Below, one piece after another: positions 1-10,376 of a stretch of DNA of 64,000 nucleotides. The stretch's first letter is position 1, and each line of letters starts with the position of its first letter. A program made the translations under genes and the position numbers. Source of the stretch: Pochonia chlamydosporia 170 (Eukaryota; Ascomycota; Sordariomycetes; Hypocreales; Clavicipitaceae); contig NC_035794.1 in assembly GCF_001653235.2 (NCBI RefSeq), positions 4,216,001-4,280,000 of the forward strand, read 5' to 3'. The notes below the pieces were generated by a model. The model saw only the letters and a list, made by a program, of their open reading frames with translations, was not told where the DNA came from and did no database searches.

Positions 1-185
1 ATGGCTCATTTTTCCTTACGCTGTGCATCGAAGTTCCTGTCACCGCCTCCTTGTGCAACTAGGGCCTCGATCTGAGAGTGGATGGTTTCAACTGAAGCAC
101 CGGGGTCGGTGGCACAAACTGCGCTGCCCCGGCAGTTAACAGATGCATAGACAACCGGAAGGAGAGCAAGGTGGAGGGCGAGCAT
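1..185 (-). CDS. KP4-like killer-toxin family protein, first exon (partial)
   Basis: The minus-strand frame opens with ATG at 185. It encodes a short hydrophobic leader of about 15 residues that looks like a signal peptide, followed at once by a VNCRGSAVC segment. An asparagine-cysteine-arginine-glycine-serine stretch right after the signal peptide, then a second cysteine and a helix-like segment, is how fungal KP4-like secreted proteins begin. The frame runs to position 20, where a GTAAGG donor (14-19) starts an intron that leaves the window, so the rest of the protein is not visible. KP4 family members are small secreted antifungal or calcium-channel-active proteins. Whether this copy is active cannot be judged from one exon. 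The family call rests on about 55 residues and is moderate. Confidence 0.5.
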
Positions 186-777
186 GACAGCTGGTGGACG
201 GGATTGACGTTGATGTGTTGAGAGCCCCTGGGATTATCACAGTTGTCGATGTGTAACACCAAAGTGTGAGCTGGGCGGAATGACCTTGGAATGCGGACAT
301 CAATGATGTTTATATATAATGACGGCACTCGTACCACCCTAACTCAACAGCATCTTAGCGAAATCGCATGCGCATTTAATCCACCAGCCACTTGCTCAGA
401 TGGCTTAGGGCCAGTGCAGAATAGAGACGATTAGACCGATTAGATGACGCTGATTCTAAACTTGGAGAGCTTACTGGCCGCGCTTTTGAGAGTTGCGGAT
501 CGGTGTTGCATCGTTCTAGTTTAGTCTGCTGAATCGTCGAAACTAATTTTTGTCCTTGTTGTCTTCATGACGCAACTCGGAGAAATCATAACGCGCCTGA
601 AAGCTTGAAACGGGTAAGGGATGGAACTGTATTAATTACTATATATGCAGATCTTCTATGTTCAAAGAAAAAGAGACGCATACGTCAAGCCGGTTTCATT
701 ATCCTCCCCAACTGACGGCCGGGGAGGTATCACATTGGATCTGACACCTTGGCAAGCGAGTTACCAAAAGAGATACC
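186..777. other. Intergenic gap
   Basis: This gap lies upstream of the KP4-like exon and downstream of the lipase stop. It contains an AT-rich tatatataat run at about 310-320, about 125 bp from the KP4-like ATG and a plausible core promoter for it. I see no convincing gene here. Confidence 0.5.
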
Positions 778-2151
778 TCACCAGCTCACCTCAGGCGGCG
801 CCTTTACATACTTGGCGTCAAATGGCTCTCTCGTGACTCTAGTGCAGTTTGATTTGCCGCCCTTGGCCTTCAAAAACTGATCGTCAATCCAACTCATAAA
901 CTCGGGTCCGCCTGCAGACGCCGCTGGCGAATGATCCATGCCTGAATAAAGACTCAAGTGAACTTCACTTCCGCTAGCACAAGTATTCCTCCAAGCTCTC
1001 TCAGTAACTTCGAGTGGAGCGGTGGTGTCGTTCAGGCCTTGAATTAAAAGAATCGGTGCCGGGGACTTATCGCCCTGAGCTGGGGAATTATCCTTAACCC
1101 ACTGCAGAAGGACTGGTTTGTCCTTCTCGAGCCCTTCTTTGGAGTATATATCCTCCAAGGCCAAGTCTAGAGACAGTCCAAGGACACTCAAAGCACATAC
1201 CTGGGCCTTGTTTGCAAGCTCCATCCGTTTTCGCATCTTGTCGGACAGCATATTTTCCTTGTATGAAGGGATTGCCGCCTTTATTGCCGGTGCCACCAAT
1301 GGCAAATGGCTCAGCATGTCTCGTTTCGCATTCTTATCCAACACCATGTCGAGAGATATCACTGGCCCGACTGCCACGGTTCCCAGATAGTTCTCGTCGT
1401 TCTTGACGTACTGGCTTTCGGCGAGTTTCCACGCGGCGCCACCGCCGTAGGAATAGCCAATGCTCATCCAATCTTTGGTGAGGCTTCCGCCGAATGCTTG
1501 ACGCGCTGCGACTACTGAGTAATATAGATCGCTGGCTTGAGCTCTGAAGCTAAGGTATTTGTGAGATGTGTAGTTGTTTCCAAGGCCGGCATAATCTGTG
1601 GCAACCACAGCGTAGCCTCGTTCCAGTAATGGTTTCCAAGTGTCATAGTCGAATAGACCTGGTCCGTTGGACGGCGCGCAGCCATATTGGGTGCCAATCG
1701 TACCGTGGGCGACGGCGACGACCCTGTATTTATCATGGTGGCGGGTGTCACCGCCGCGCTGCTTGAATGATGCGGTGTATGGAAAGGCGATGAATCCTGT
1801 CGCGGGGACAGTCGAGCCGTCCAGATCCTTGGAAGAATATTGCATGCGATATACCGTTGTCCCAGCCCTGTCATCCAGTGAATTGGGATCCAAGGGCGTC
1901 AGTTTCAGCAGGTCGCCGGCTTTCGAATGGGTAAAGTTGGCAGCCGTACTGTAGAAGTCGACATCAAAGTCTCTTCCAACAGTAGAGATGTCAATGGCCA
2001 AGGTCTTATTAAGAACTTTCTGACAGTCCTCCCCACAGCCGTATGATTCGGCTAGATCTTTTGTCACTGGAAAGTTGGCAACTTGTATAGCAGAAACAGG
2101 AGGTGCAATGATTGTTGCCACAAGGGCAGAGAAATACACAATGTGCCGCAT
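778..2151 (-). CDS. Secretory lipase (LIP family, alpha/beta hydrolase)
   Basis: A single open frame of 457 residues. It starts with a typical signal peptide (residues 1 to about 21, ending PPVSA), so the enzyme is probably secreted. The nucleophile elbow is GYSYGGG with Ser234. A candidate acid is Asp375 (QGLNDTTAP) and a candidate base is His407 (GMDHSPAA), in the right order for an alpha/beta hydrolase. Overall layout and length fit the fungal secretory lipase family (PF03583), whose members hydrolyse acylglycerols or short esters outside the cell. Several N-x-S/T sites (NKT, NFT, NYT, NDT, NCT) allow glycosylation. It stands alone and is not obviously part of a cluster. An esterase with another substrate is possible, but the family call is firm. 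Confidence 0.85.
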   Translation of the reverse strand: MRHIVYFSALVATIIAPPVSAIQVANFPVTKDLAESYGCGEDCQKVLNKTLAIDISTVGRDFDVDFYSTAANFTHSKAGDLLKLTPLDPNSLDDRAGTTVYRMQYSSKDLDGSTVPATGFIAFPYTASFKQRGGDTRHHDKYRVVAVAHGTIGTQYGCAPSNGPGLFDYDTWKPLLERGYAVVATDYAGLGNNYTSHKYLSFRAQASDLYYSVVAARQAFGGSLTKDWMSIGYSYGGGAAWKLAESQYVKNDENYLGTVAVGPVISLDMVLDKNAKRDMLSHLPLVAPAIKAAIPSYKENMLSDKMRKRMELANKAQVCALSVLGLSLDLALEDIYSKEGLEKDKPVLLQWVKDNSPAQGDKSPAPILLIQGLNDTTAPLEVTERAWRNTCASGSEVHLSLYSGMDHSPAASAGGPEFMSWIDDQFLKAKGGKSNCTRVTREPFDAKYVKAPPEVSW

Positions 2152-3107
2152 TATTAGAATTATAGATTAACTTGTTTGGTATGAATATGCTTTTTATCGT
2201 TATTCTCTGCGACAGCCTACATGAAACTCCCATTCGAGCTTTATATACATTTGAATCAGCTGAAGCCCGGCATCGTCGGATTCATTGCGATCCCGTCGGA
2301 CAAACCACAACAATCACGGAGCTCGCGTACAGTTCAAACCGACGATACATTTACAAGTAACACTTGAAGACAATCCAGAGGTCGTGCCGTTTGCTGCCCG
2401 GGCCCGGTGCAAGTGTTCCACCAGAAGATGGGCTGTGTTGAGGACGTCAGCTCAGCTCGGATGAGTCGTTGTGCGAATTTCCTATTCCTAACTAGAGTCA
2501 CGCTGAGCCTTCCAAACTGGTCCGCTATGTAAGCATAAAACAGAGTTACATCGGTTACATGCGCTGTTGGTGCATGAATCCTAAATTAGAGTGTTTGCAA
2601 CTTCGCGACGTCTTGTCTTGCAGTAACGCTGATGACGCACAATCGCCAGCCTCACACGGCGACTACGAAAAGAGGTAATGCGGTACAAATAGCCTTATGT
2701 AAGCTTCTTTGAGGATTTGTATTCAATGCAACACTGCAATTAGCGTAATACGCAATGCGATGGTAACGAATCTGGCTTGGCGGTATCGTGGTCAACCACG
2801 GGTGGTGGCCACTTCTCCCACCACGGCCATGCGACAAGAAAGGAGAGAACAAATATGCTGAACTGGGACAAACCAGCACGAAGACTAGTTATTCTAGAGA
2901 TGCCAAGCATCTAGCGGCATATTTGAAGCCTTTGAAAAGCTAGTGCGGCCGGACGAGTACTTCACAAGGCACAAAATCATCATGGAGCAGAGTCAACTAT
3001 GCTTAAGTAGTCTTAAGTAGTCTTATTCAACTCAAATTACACATATGCCAACTGATAACACGGAAGAGATACATTTATATATACACCGGACCTAAGTTCA
3101 ATGCGCT
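2152..3107. other. Intergenic gap with a short tandem repeat
   Basis: Promoter side of the lipase and 3' side of the permease. Positions 3002-3022 hold two perfect tandem copies of a ten-base unit (CTTAAGTAGT), and AT-rich steps lie near 3070-3085. No frame with recognisable protein motifs was found. Confidence 0.5.
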
Positions 3108-4783
3108 CTAAGGTTCTTCAAGTTTCGTCTCAGCATGATGAACCTCGACGACCAAGCTCTTCTTGTTTTTGTGGTCCTTCCATGACAGACCAACGGTCCA
3201 AATAATGAGCGCAATTGAGCACGCAATCATTGCCCACATACCTCGCTATAGTGTATGAGTTAGCCGAGATCGATTGTGAAGGTGAAGGGGTAGTTTGACG
3301 TACAATAAACCACGGAGCCATGGATACTCCATAGAAGATAATACTCCACCAGGCGTTGACGGCATTGTTTCCAAGGTTCATGCCAGCTAGAACAACACTG
3401 CGGAAAGTGGCTTGTTCATATCTCATGGCATCATTACACCAGGCAAAAAATGTAGCTTGGCAGGCGTAGACTATACAAGTGTTAACTCTCGACGATCATT
3501 GACGGTATGGGATGTCTAGAATCTCACCAGAACCTGCCCAGTAGTAGGCGGCCATTGTGACGGTTGTTGAGTGTGGGTTCGTAGGGTCACGCGAAGAGAC
3601 CAAGATCATGATGGAGGTTGCAATGCTTGTCAAGCCAATAAAATATCCAACCAGGTAACGCTTGCCGCCGAGGAAATCGGTCAAGGTCGCCCAGAATAGA
3701 GTCGACGCGATGCCGACTGCAGGTACACCAGTGGGATAGTTGTTCTTTTGCGCGGTAGTGTACTTGTGGACGGGGTGGTTTTCCAAAAAGAGTGCCAACA
3801 GGGAGTTTGTACTGAAGCTTTCTAGCTCGCCTGCGAGACACCACAGGCCGACAAACCCCCACCAATACCATGATGACAAGACCTTCTTGAGGAACTTGAG
3901 TGTTACAGGAGACTGCTCAGGCACCTCGGGGACGCGAGAGACAGCCAACTTCTTTTCCTCCTCTGTGAGGTAAAACGCGGTAGTCGTTTGCGGCGTATCG
4001 GGGAAGAAGATGACGCCGTAAATGGCCACAGGAACAGTGAGGAGACCGTCAATGATAAACAGCCACCGCCATCCTGCAAGGCCAAGCCGACCGTTGAGAC
4101 TCCTGTTGATGCCGGTCTGGATGAAACCACCAATGAGGGTGCCAGCCAATCCAGATGACGTAAATATGCCACTTCGCTTGCCCAACTCCCGCTCGGTATA
4201 CCATGCACCGAGAATGTAGTGGGTGCCGACAAAGGTGGAGGCTTCACAGATGCCTTGAAAAAATCGAATGGCCATGATGGACTGAGGGTTGTGAACAGAT
4301 GCGGTGACCATGGTGAGTGCTCCCCAGAGAATCATCATGGCCGGGAACCAGAATCGAGGTTTGACATAGTGAAGGGACAAGTTTGATGGCACTTGGCCAA
4401 TGACGTAGCTGTTGGGGTATTGTCAGTTACAGTCTTTTTTCTGCTTCTAATCTTTTTCTGATCCTCCCCCTCTGCCTTTTGGAATGGAATGTGGTCTTAC
4501 CCGACAGTGAAGCAAGTGTTGATTTCATTAAACTGGTTTCCGGTGAAACCAAGGTCAGTTTTCATTCCCGATACGTATGCATTGGCAAGATTGCTCCGGT
4601 CAAGCTATGGAGAGATCAGTCTTTCGTTTCGAACAATGGGCCTGGGTTGCAGCGACTCACGTAGTTGACCAAATAACTGAGGCAGCAAAAGGTAAGAATG
4701 AAGAAGTCAATCTTCTGGATGAGCTTCCGCTCTCCAGGCTGGTAATGCACAGAAAAGTACTCGCGAAAGCGTGATGAACCCAT
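3108..4783 (-). CDS. MFS permease, allantoate/pantothenate (Dal5/Liz1-type) anion:cation symporter
   Basis: Five exons can be joined: about 4783-4661, 4604-4501, 4408-3531, then two exons ending at the TAG at 3108. The ATG at 4783 gives a short charged cytosolic start followed by the first membrane segment (FFILTFCCLSYLVNY). Exon 2 supplies LDRSNLANAYVSGMK, which is diagnostic of this subfamily. Later come QVPSNLSLHYVKPRFWFP and GWRWLFIIDGLLT, both standard for the anion:cation symporter MFS family. About 12 membrane segments are expected. Family members import allantoate, pantothenate, nicotinate, biotin precursors or related small anions; the substrate here cannot be read off. The tail after the last segment is short and basic. 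The gene looks intact. Confidence 0.85.
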
Positions 4784-6285
4784 GATGATGACGATGATGT
4801 GCCACCGAGTGGATGGTCTGTGCCGTCAACTGGTCGTGTCTGACGTCTGGTGCTCGTGTGACACACAGGACAGGAAGTGAACAGAGCTGAGCTGAGCTGA
4901 ATTGGCAGCAATCACGATCAATGCCGGAGCAAAGGAATCGCGGTCGAGTGCATATCCAATTGATGACCAGGTGGAGAACCCCAGATTCGTGGTGGATGCG
5001 GCGATGAGAGAGTTTTTATGCTCATCCGTGAGAGAGGAGGATTGGGCTGGAGGTGCGATGTAGGAGTTTGGGGATTTGGGGTCAAGATTGGCGATGCGCA
5101 GGGATCCATGTCTCGGGTGACTTGCCAGTTGAAACTTGACGGCCAAGACTGGAGATTGACGCCAGGCGGTACGACAGCGGAGATTCATCAATGTCTGGTC
5201 CTGTCTGGTCTGTTGAAGTCTGCCCAGATGGGGCCACCGTCGGGACTTGGCCCGACCCAGCTGGCACTGGGACCAGTTGACATTTGATGGCCTGGAGGCT
5301 AGGCTGGGCACTGGGGCTCAATGTCAAATTTAGTGGGCTTCAGCGAGTACCGTCTTGTCGTCTTGGGGGACTGGACCAGACATCTGGTACTACTCAGGGG
5401 ACAGGTCGCTAAAATTGCCCCACACTTTACTGGAGTTGACGCTGGAGAGATGGCCGATGTCCAGTAAGCTGCTGGCAGAATGGCCGCGATGGAGCCATCA
5501 TTGATTTGATCCCATCTGAATATTGAATTGACTCAAGTTAACCCCAGATAAAAAATAATGCTGGCCAGCCGGTTGAATTCCGAACATTGATCCCATCCTC
5601 AAGATAGATACGGCTGCGTGATAGTCATCTTGGAATTTTGATAGCATGCCTTTTTCGGTTACAACGAAGCGCTGATTTAGGACCGCCACTTGACGCCAAT
5701 TGAACCGCCTCCCTCGGCGCCTCCAGCCTGGTCTCTTGTCGCTATCTCCATGTCCGGATGATTGCCGTCGCTTGTGGCAAGACTTAAGGATAGTTAACTA
5801 GTGAATTGTCCCGAATAGCAAAGTTAGCGCGCGTACGGAGTAGGTAGTGCGGAGTTATCTCTGGTGTGACTCGGACTGGGGTACCGACTTTCGGATCGCC
5901 GCGACTCCACGTTGCAATGGAACACTGGATTGAAGCTTTCAGAGTGGCAAGTGGCACCTCCGACTTGGCCCTGGTCCAGACATGGATCAATTAATGGACG
6001 TGGGCATTCTGGGGTAAAAACTAAAACAAAAAAAAACGTGGCCATGAACCAGGGGACCAAAACGTTTGATTGCATGGGCATGCGAGGCCAGCAAGACCAG
6101 TCACTTGGGGCATGTTTCTTCAACAAAGAAAGACAGACCGGACAGTTATTTAAGTATCAAATTGCGTTTGACTCTTCAATGCGATGGGCCAGGGTCTTGT
6201 TGTTGGTTTGAGTTGAGGTCAAAGCTGAGAGCTGAAAGAGGCCAATTCATTCATGTTGGCGGACCAACGGTGATGAAAAGTCTGT

Positions 6286-6310
6286 TCTGGTCTGGTCTGG
6301 TCTGGTCTGG
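6286..6310. repeat. Tandem (TCTGG)x5 microsatellite
   Basis: Five perfect head-to-tail copies of the pentamer TCTGG. The same word is dispersed through the gap on both sides, so this is the clearest local expansion of a more general motif. Confidence 0.95.
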
Positions 6311-6775
6311 TCCATGCCACTTGATGGCTTCGTCACCACTCATAAAGTCAAGCATGCATGTGCACCAACAAAACGGTCAAGGTAGTCATGAAGCCTGGTC
6401 AACATGCCAAACTCAGGTGCTGTCAACCTGTTGGCTGAAGCTGGCCAGGCACCGTTCCGATTGATGCTTGGTCCAGTCTGGTCTGGTCATATCAATCTGG
6501 TCTCCCTGCATGTCGTCCACCCATCACCCTTGACCCCGTCGTAAACCCGGTTCATGCATCCATTTCCCATTTCCCCGGATGATGATGTGTGGTTGCTCAT
6601 TCCATGACCACGGCCAACAGTGATGTTGGCACTCACTGGCTGCCGCCACTTTCAACCGTTAAAGTCTAGTGCGCACCGGCCAAGTTGGAAGTTGGCCTTT
6701 GGCTGTTGGACGCAGCAATTGACGTTTGTGCCCTTTCCCAGGAGTCTTTTTCCGTCCTGGTCCAGTCTGGTCACT

Positions 6776-6816
6776 CCAGTCAATCCAGTCAATCCAGTCA
6801 ACCCAGTCCAGTCCAG
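6776..6816. repeat. Imperfect tandem repeat of CAATCCAGT-like nonamers
   Basis: Successive copies of CAATCCAGT grade into CCCAGTCCAGTCCAG. It is related to the CCAGA/TCTGG words nearby and lies in the presumed promoter or 5' leader of the downstream regulator. Confidence 0.8.
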
Positions 6817-7359
6817 GTCAGCCCAGGCCAAGCTCAGGCTGGTCGGCTTGATTGATTTGAGGGTCCCCAGCCAGACTCCCAGACCACAACCAGACTTGAC
6901 CAGACCAGACGCGCATACGAACAAAGCCCAAGCCCAAGCCCTCAAGCCGTTATTATCCTTTATCTCTCACTGCTCCCTCTCCAGTCTCCATCTCTCCCTC
7001 ACTCCGGTCACTCCAGTCGCTCACTCTCAAGTGCTCTCTCCATATTTAACCGGTCCCGCGGCCGCTCTTTCCTGCCACAACCATTGTCCTCTTTCCCTTT
7101 CCAGTAACGAATCTATTCTCCCCCAGTGCCAGTGCCCGTCTCGCGCCCACCAAGCCAGACCACACCAAACCAGACTGGACTGGACTGGACCCTTCTCATC
7201 GCCAGGTTCCTCTCCCCATCCTCAAGTCATCAGCTCGCGTGCATGCGACCAAACTACTAGAGAGCATGGATATCGAATCTCGGCATTAGTCGTGTCCTCG
7301 TCAACTTCAGCCCTTCGCATCAATCATCAATATCCTCGAAACCCACCGGCGGTGCCCTG

Positions 7360-7401
7360 ATGCCCGTATTCCCTCAGGCATGGTGCCACCGGTGGAGGTG
7401 A
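7360..7401 (+). promoter_or_regulatory. Short upstream ORF overlapping the regulator start
   Basis: An ATG at 7360 opens a 13-codon frame that ends with TGA at 7399-7401. It passes through the main ATG at 7380 in another frame. If the transcript starts upstream, as the CT-rich leader suggests, this overlapping uORF would lower initiation at the main start. The sequence is clear; the regulatory effect is inference. Confidence 0.5.
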
Positions 7402-8828
7402 AGCAACGCGGCAAGCCGCGTGGGATGCGCCGAGACCGGGACTGTCACAGCTGCAAGCTGAGGAACATCAAATGCGACTTGAATCGCCCGTCATGCTCGC
7501 AGTGTCTTGAGGCCAAGATATCTTGCGGCGGCTATCCCCAGCGTGTCATATGGGCAGCTGACCGATTGGCGAGGGATACCCAGGCTGCACCCTCAACAGC
7601 GTCAGCGTCGGGTTCGGGTTCGGCTTCAGCTTCAGCTTCATCATCAAACAACTCCTCCAAGGTTCAAAAAAGGCAGCGGAGAGAGTCCCGATCAAAACTA
7701 CCTGATAACAAGAACACCTTGTCGCCAGAACAGGACGTCACAAAAACCCCGACTAGTGACGCCGCTACGGCAAAAAGTGAAAGCCCAGTCTTGGAGCTGC
7801 GCCGTCTTCCTGTGACGGATCAAAACAGTTTCATCACCAGTCTTGTCGCATTTTGCCAACACATCATATCATCGGACGGCTCAGTCGGCGACCACGGTCA
7901 TTATCTCTCCGCCGAGGCTGTTCGACTCATCTCAAGACTCCACGATCTAATGAAGGCCCGTATCGAGGGCCGGTCGACGGTGCCGCTGGCTGGTGGAGAG
8001 GGGTGGGACTCGATTGATACAGCTCGCCACCGACTTGCCGCCTTGGTTGGCCTCAACGAGGCTCTGGAGGCTGCCAATCCGTTTGCTTTTCTGGGAATCG
8101 CTGCGTTTGCCGTCCTGGAAGTATGCGACAGCCCGTTTGGTGAGTGGCAGCGGCACCTCCATGGTGCCAAATCCCTGCTGGATTTCCACTGCCCAGACCC
8201 GCCCGCACTGGAGAAGCTCTCCCACACGGTTACAGGCCTGACGGAGATTGTCGCTAGATTGGTCTGGTGGGATACCCTCGGGGCGATTGCGAGAGGGAGC
8301 AAGGGACTTATATTTGATGACTGGCATCGACAGACTCTTGACCAAAGACTGTTTCAGGTTGTAGGATGCTCAGCAGACACGCTGGACCTGTTCAGCAGGG
8401 TGGCAAAAGGCGAGGGTGCCAGCAATACATTAAGTTGCTGTGTCATGGCAATGGAACAGCTCGCCAAAATTGATGCGGATGAGTCTGCATGGAGCCTTTC
8501 GGCCAATGTCAACAGGTGCGCATCTGCAATTGCGATGCTGACCCAACTGGAGGGTACTACAGACAGGCATGTACAACGAGCGTTGGACTCGGCAGTTGAG
8601 CGAACGTGTCAACTGATTGCTCGTATGACGCCGTCTTCCATATATTATATTCACGTAGCTGTCTCGGCATACCTAGCTGGTATGCATGCTACCACTCTGC
8701 ATCAGTGCGAGATATTACGAGCCTATTGGCATCACTGCAACCATGCAGGTGTACAACGGTACCCCGATGGCTTGGCGAAATGCGAAGAGAGATGGAGAGC
8801 GAGGGGTTTGACTGGAAGCACAGAGTGA
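7380..8828 (+). CDS. Zn2Cys6 fungal transcription factor
   Basis: A single-exon frame of 482 residues. The N-terminus holds a complete zinc binuclear cluster: Cys22, 25, 32, 39, 42 and 49 with spacing C-x2-C-x6-C-x6-C-x2-C-x6-C, preceded by basic residues. A Ser/Ala/Gly-rich low-complexity linker (about residues 75-95, from GCTTCA/GGTTCG codon repeats) follows, then a basic stretch. The remaining 330 residues are helical and resemble the shorter fungal regulatory domain (Fungal_trans_2 type). Such proteins act in the nucleus as pathway regulators. The start at 7380 is chosen because the Zn cluster follows directly and the upstream ATG at 7360 is out of frame. Its target is unknown; it sits outside the terpenoid block, next to an amidase. 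Confidence 0.85.
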   Translation: MVPPVEVKQRGKPRGMRRDRDCHSCKLRNIKCDLNRPSCSQCLEAKISCGGYPQRVIWAADRLARDTQAAPSTASASGSGSASASASSSNNSSKVQKRQRRESRSKLPDNKNTLSPEQDVTKTPTSDAATAKSESPVLELRRLPVTDQNSFITSLVAFCQHIISSDGSVGDHGHYLSAEAVRLISRLHDLMKARIEGRSTVPLAGGEGWDSIDTARHRLAALVGLNEALEAANPFAFLGIAAFAVLEVCDSPFGEWQRHLHGAKSLLDFHCPDPPALEKLSHTVTGLTEIVARLVWWDTLGAIARGSKGLIFDDWHRQTLDQRLFQVVGCSADTLDLFSRVAKGEGASNTLSCCVMAMEQLAKIDADESAWSLSANVNRCASAIAMLTQLEGTTDRHVQRALDSAVERTCQLIARMTPSSIYYIHVAVSAYLAGMHATTLHQCEILRAYWHHCNHAGVQRYPDGLAKCEERWRARGLTGSTE

Positions 8829-10036
8829 AGTCTGGTTGGATACCCGCGGTGTTTACTTTGGTATAAATCTTGGTATTGGTGGGCATAGACGGGCGGTGTT
8901 GGATGAAATAAAATGGCTCCTGATCTTCTTTTTTTTCTTTTTTTTTTTTTTTCTTTTACTCTCCGGTTCTTCATCTCAGCGATAGTGGTAGGAAGTAAAG
9001 CCAACATCAAAGCTGTCTCAGGCATGGGAACCGTCTGGGCATCTTTGCACTACAACCATATCAGGACTTGACATCACCACCACAACAATGACCATGTTAG
9101 CGTTACATTCATCAAATAACCAAGACATCACAACTACATGCGGCAGCGAACTACTGCCGGTACCCGCTGCAAGCCACCAAACACGAGTCTAGTTTGCTAG
9201 TCTGGTCAGGGTCTCGCCAAGTCAGACTCTCAGTCGCCCGCCCATAACTTCTGGGCGTTTTTTCGGCTTCGAAACCAGTATGGTCTGGCTTGTTTGCTAT
9301 GCACATCACACCCTGACATGTCCGGGGACAAACATTGGACCTCATGGAACGCCATTCTTTTGAACCAGAACGCCATACCCGTCGCTTCCTCCAGCCCATT
9401 TTCACATTTGAAGCTAGGCAGAACTTCCAAAAGATTGCCATAATAGGAAACCATTCTATTTGAACAAGATTTTGTTTGTTTGCTTCATGAAACTCTCTTG
9501 GCGCCCTCCACTTCCGCCATTTTACCCCAGCCCCCGGAGCCAGTAGTTTAAATTAGATGAGTTGTACTGTACTTATTACTGTGCTCCGTAATGCAGTGCA
9601 AGCTATTTGGAGAGGTCTGGTACAGTATCAGATGTCGTCACGTTATTTTACCGCTCGGAAGCTGCATCTCACCCCCGCACGCGCCCACAGAAAATACAAT
9701 GGACGGACATGTCGGGGTGGCAATTCCTGTATGTGTGTGTATTTACGGAGTACGCCGCATGGAGTCTGGTCCAGTTCTTGTCTCGTTCTGGTAAAGATGC
9801 ATGTACATACCTAGTACAGAGTTTGCAGGCGACTGGTCTTCTTCGGCTGCGATGCAAGCCTGCAAGATGCGGAGACTTTGACCTTGACGAGATGGACATG
9901 GAGAGACAGACATGGAGACGAGACGGGGGTCCGAGACTCCCCACAGCCAGACAACATTCAATGGGGCTGTCCATGGGCACGCGGACCAGACCAGACTTGA
10001 CCAGACTCTAGTCGACTTGACATGGAACTGATGTCT

Positions 10037-10063
10037 GGTCCAGTCGGTCCAGTCGGTCCAGTC
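10037..10063. repeat. Three tandem copies of the nonamer GGTCCAGTC
   Basis: Three perfect direct copies, flanked by further TCTGG words. They lie about 310 bp upstream of the amidase start. Confidence 0.9.
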
Positions 10064-10217
10064 TGGTGTTGTGCCATTCCCAGCCAATGCGCCGACAACG
10101 GAAAATAGCCCATACCTAGTTCATATAAATGTATTCCGCCTTGTTTTTTAGGTTCTTTTCTATTTAGTTGATTCGCATGGACATTTGACCCAACCAACTT
10201 CCCCCAAAGATTATGGG

Positions 10218-10242
10218 CTGACCTGACCTGACCTGACCTGAC
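10218..10242. repeat. Tandem (CTGAC)x5 microsatellite
   Basis: Five perfect copies of CTGAC about 135 bp upstream of the amidase ATG, possibly in its promoter or 5' leader. Confidence 0.9.
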
Positions 10243-10376
10243 TGAAGAAGATAAAGCGAATAATAGTCTTCTTATCTCTTCCCTTCTGACAGACTTGCTG
10301 AATCTGAGCGTTTTGAGTAACAACTCCTTGTGCTTCCGTACATTCTCAATAGACGGCCTCGTTCCTCTCCTTCAAA

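Larger units (their letters stand above)
4784..7379. other. Long intergenic region rich in TCTGG/CCAGA words and CT-rich leader
   Basis: A 2.6 kb gap between the permease and a Zn2Cys6 gene. The pentamer TCTGG or its complement recurs, for example near 5190-5212, 5375-5390, 5970, 6286-6312, 6470-6500, 6765-6830, 6880-6915 and 7160-7190. From about 6950 to 7130 the plus strand is strongly pyrimidine-rich, as in fungal core promoters and 5' leaders. Long frames in this region (for example 6620-7360) are made of repeated serine/proline/threonine words produced by the repeats and do not look like genes. Confidence 0.6.
8829..10376. other. Intergenic gap with poly-T tract and CCAGA/TCTGG words
   Basis: A T-rich tract at about 8929-8957 follows the regulator stop and may mark its 3' end. 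Between 9190 and 10070 the TCTGG/CCAGA words reappear. Near 10240-10376 the sequence becomes a plausible promoter and leader for the amidase. No gene was recognised. Confidence 0.5.

Noticed and set aside
6620..7360. A 246-codon plus-strand frame upstream of the first Zn2Cys6 gene
   Set aside because: Its composition (Ser, Pro, Thr, Gln) follows directly from CCAGT/CCAGA repeats and CT-rich leader DNA. No domain is visible and it does not begin from a convincing context.
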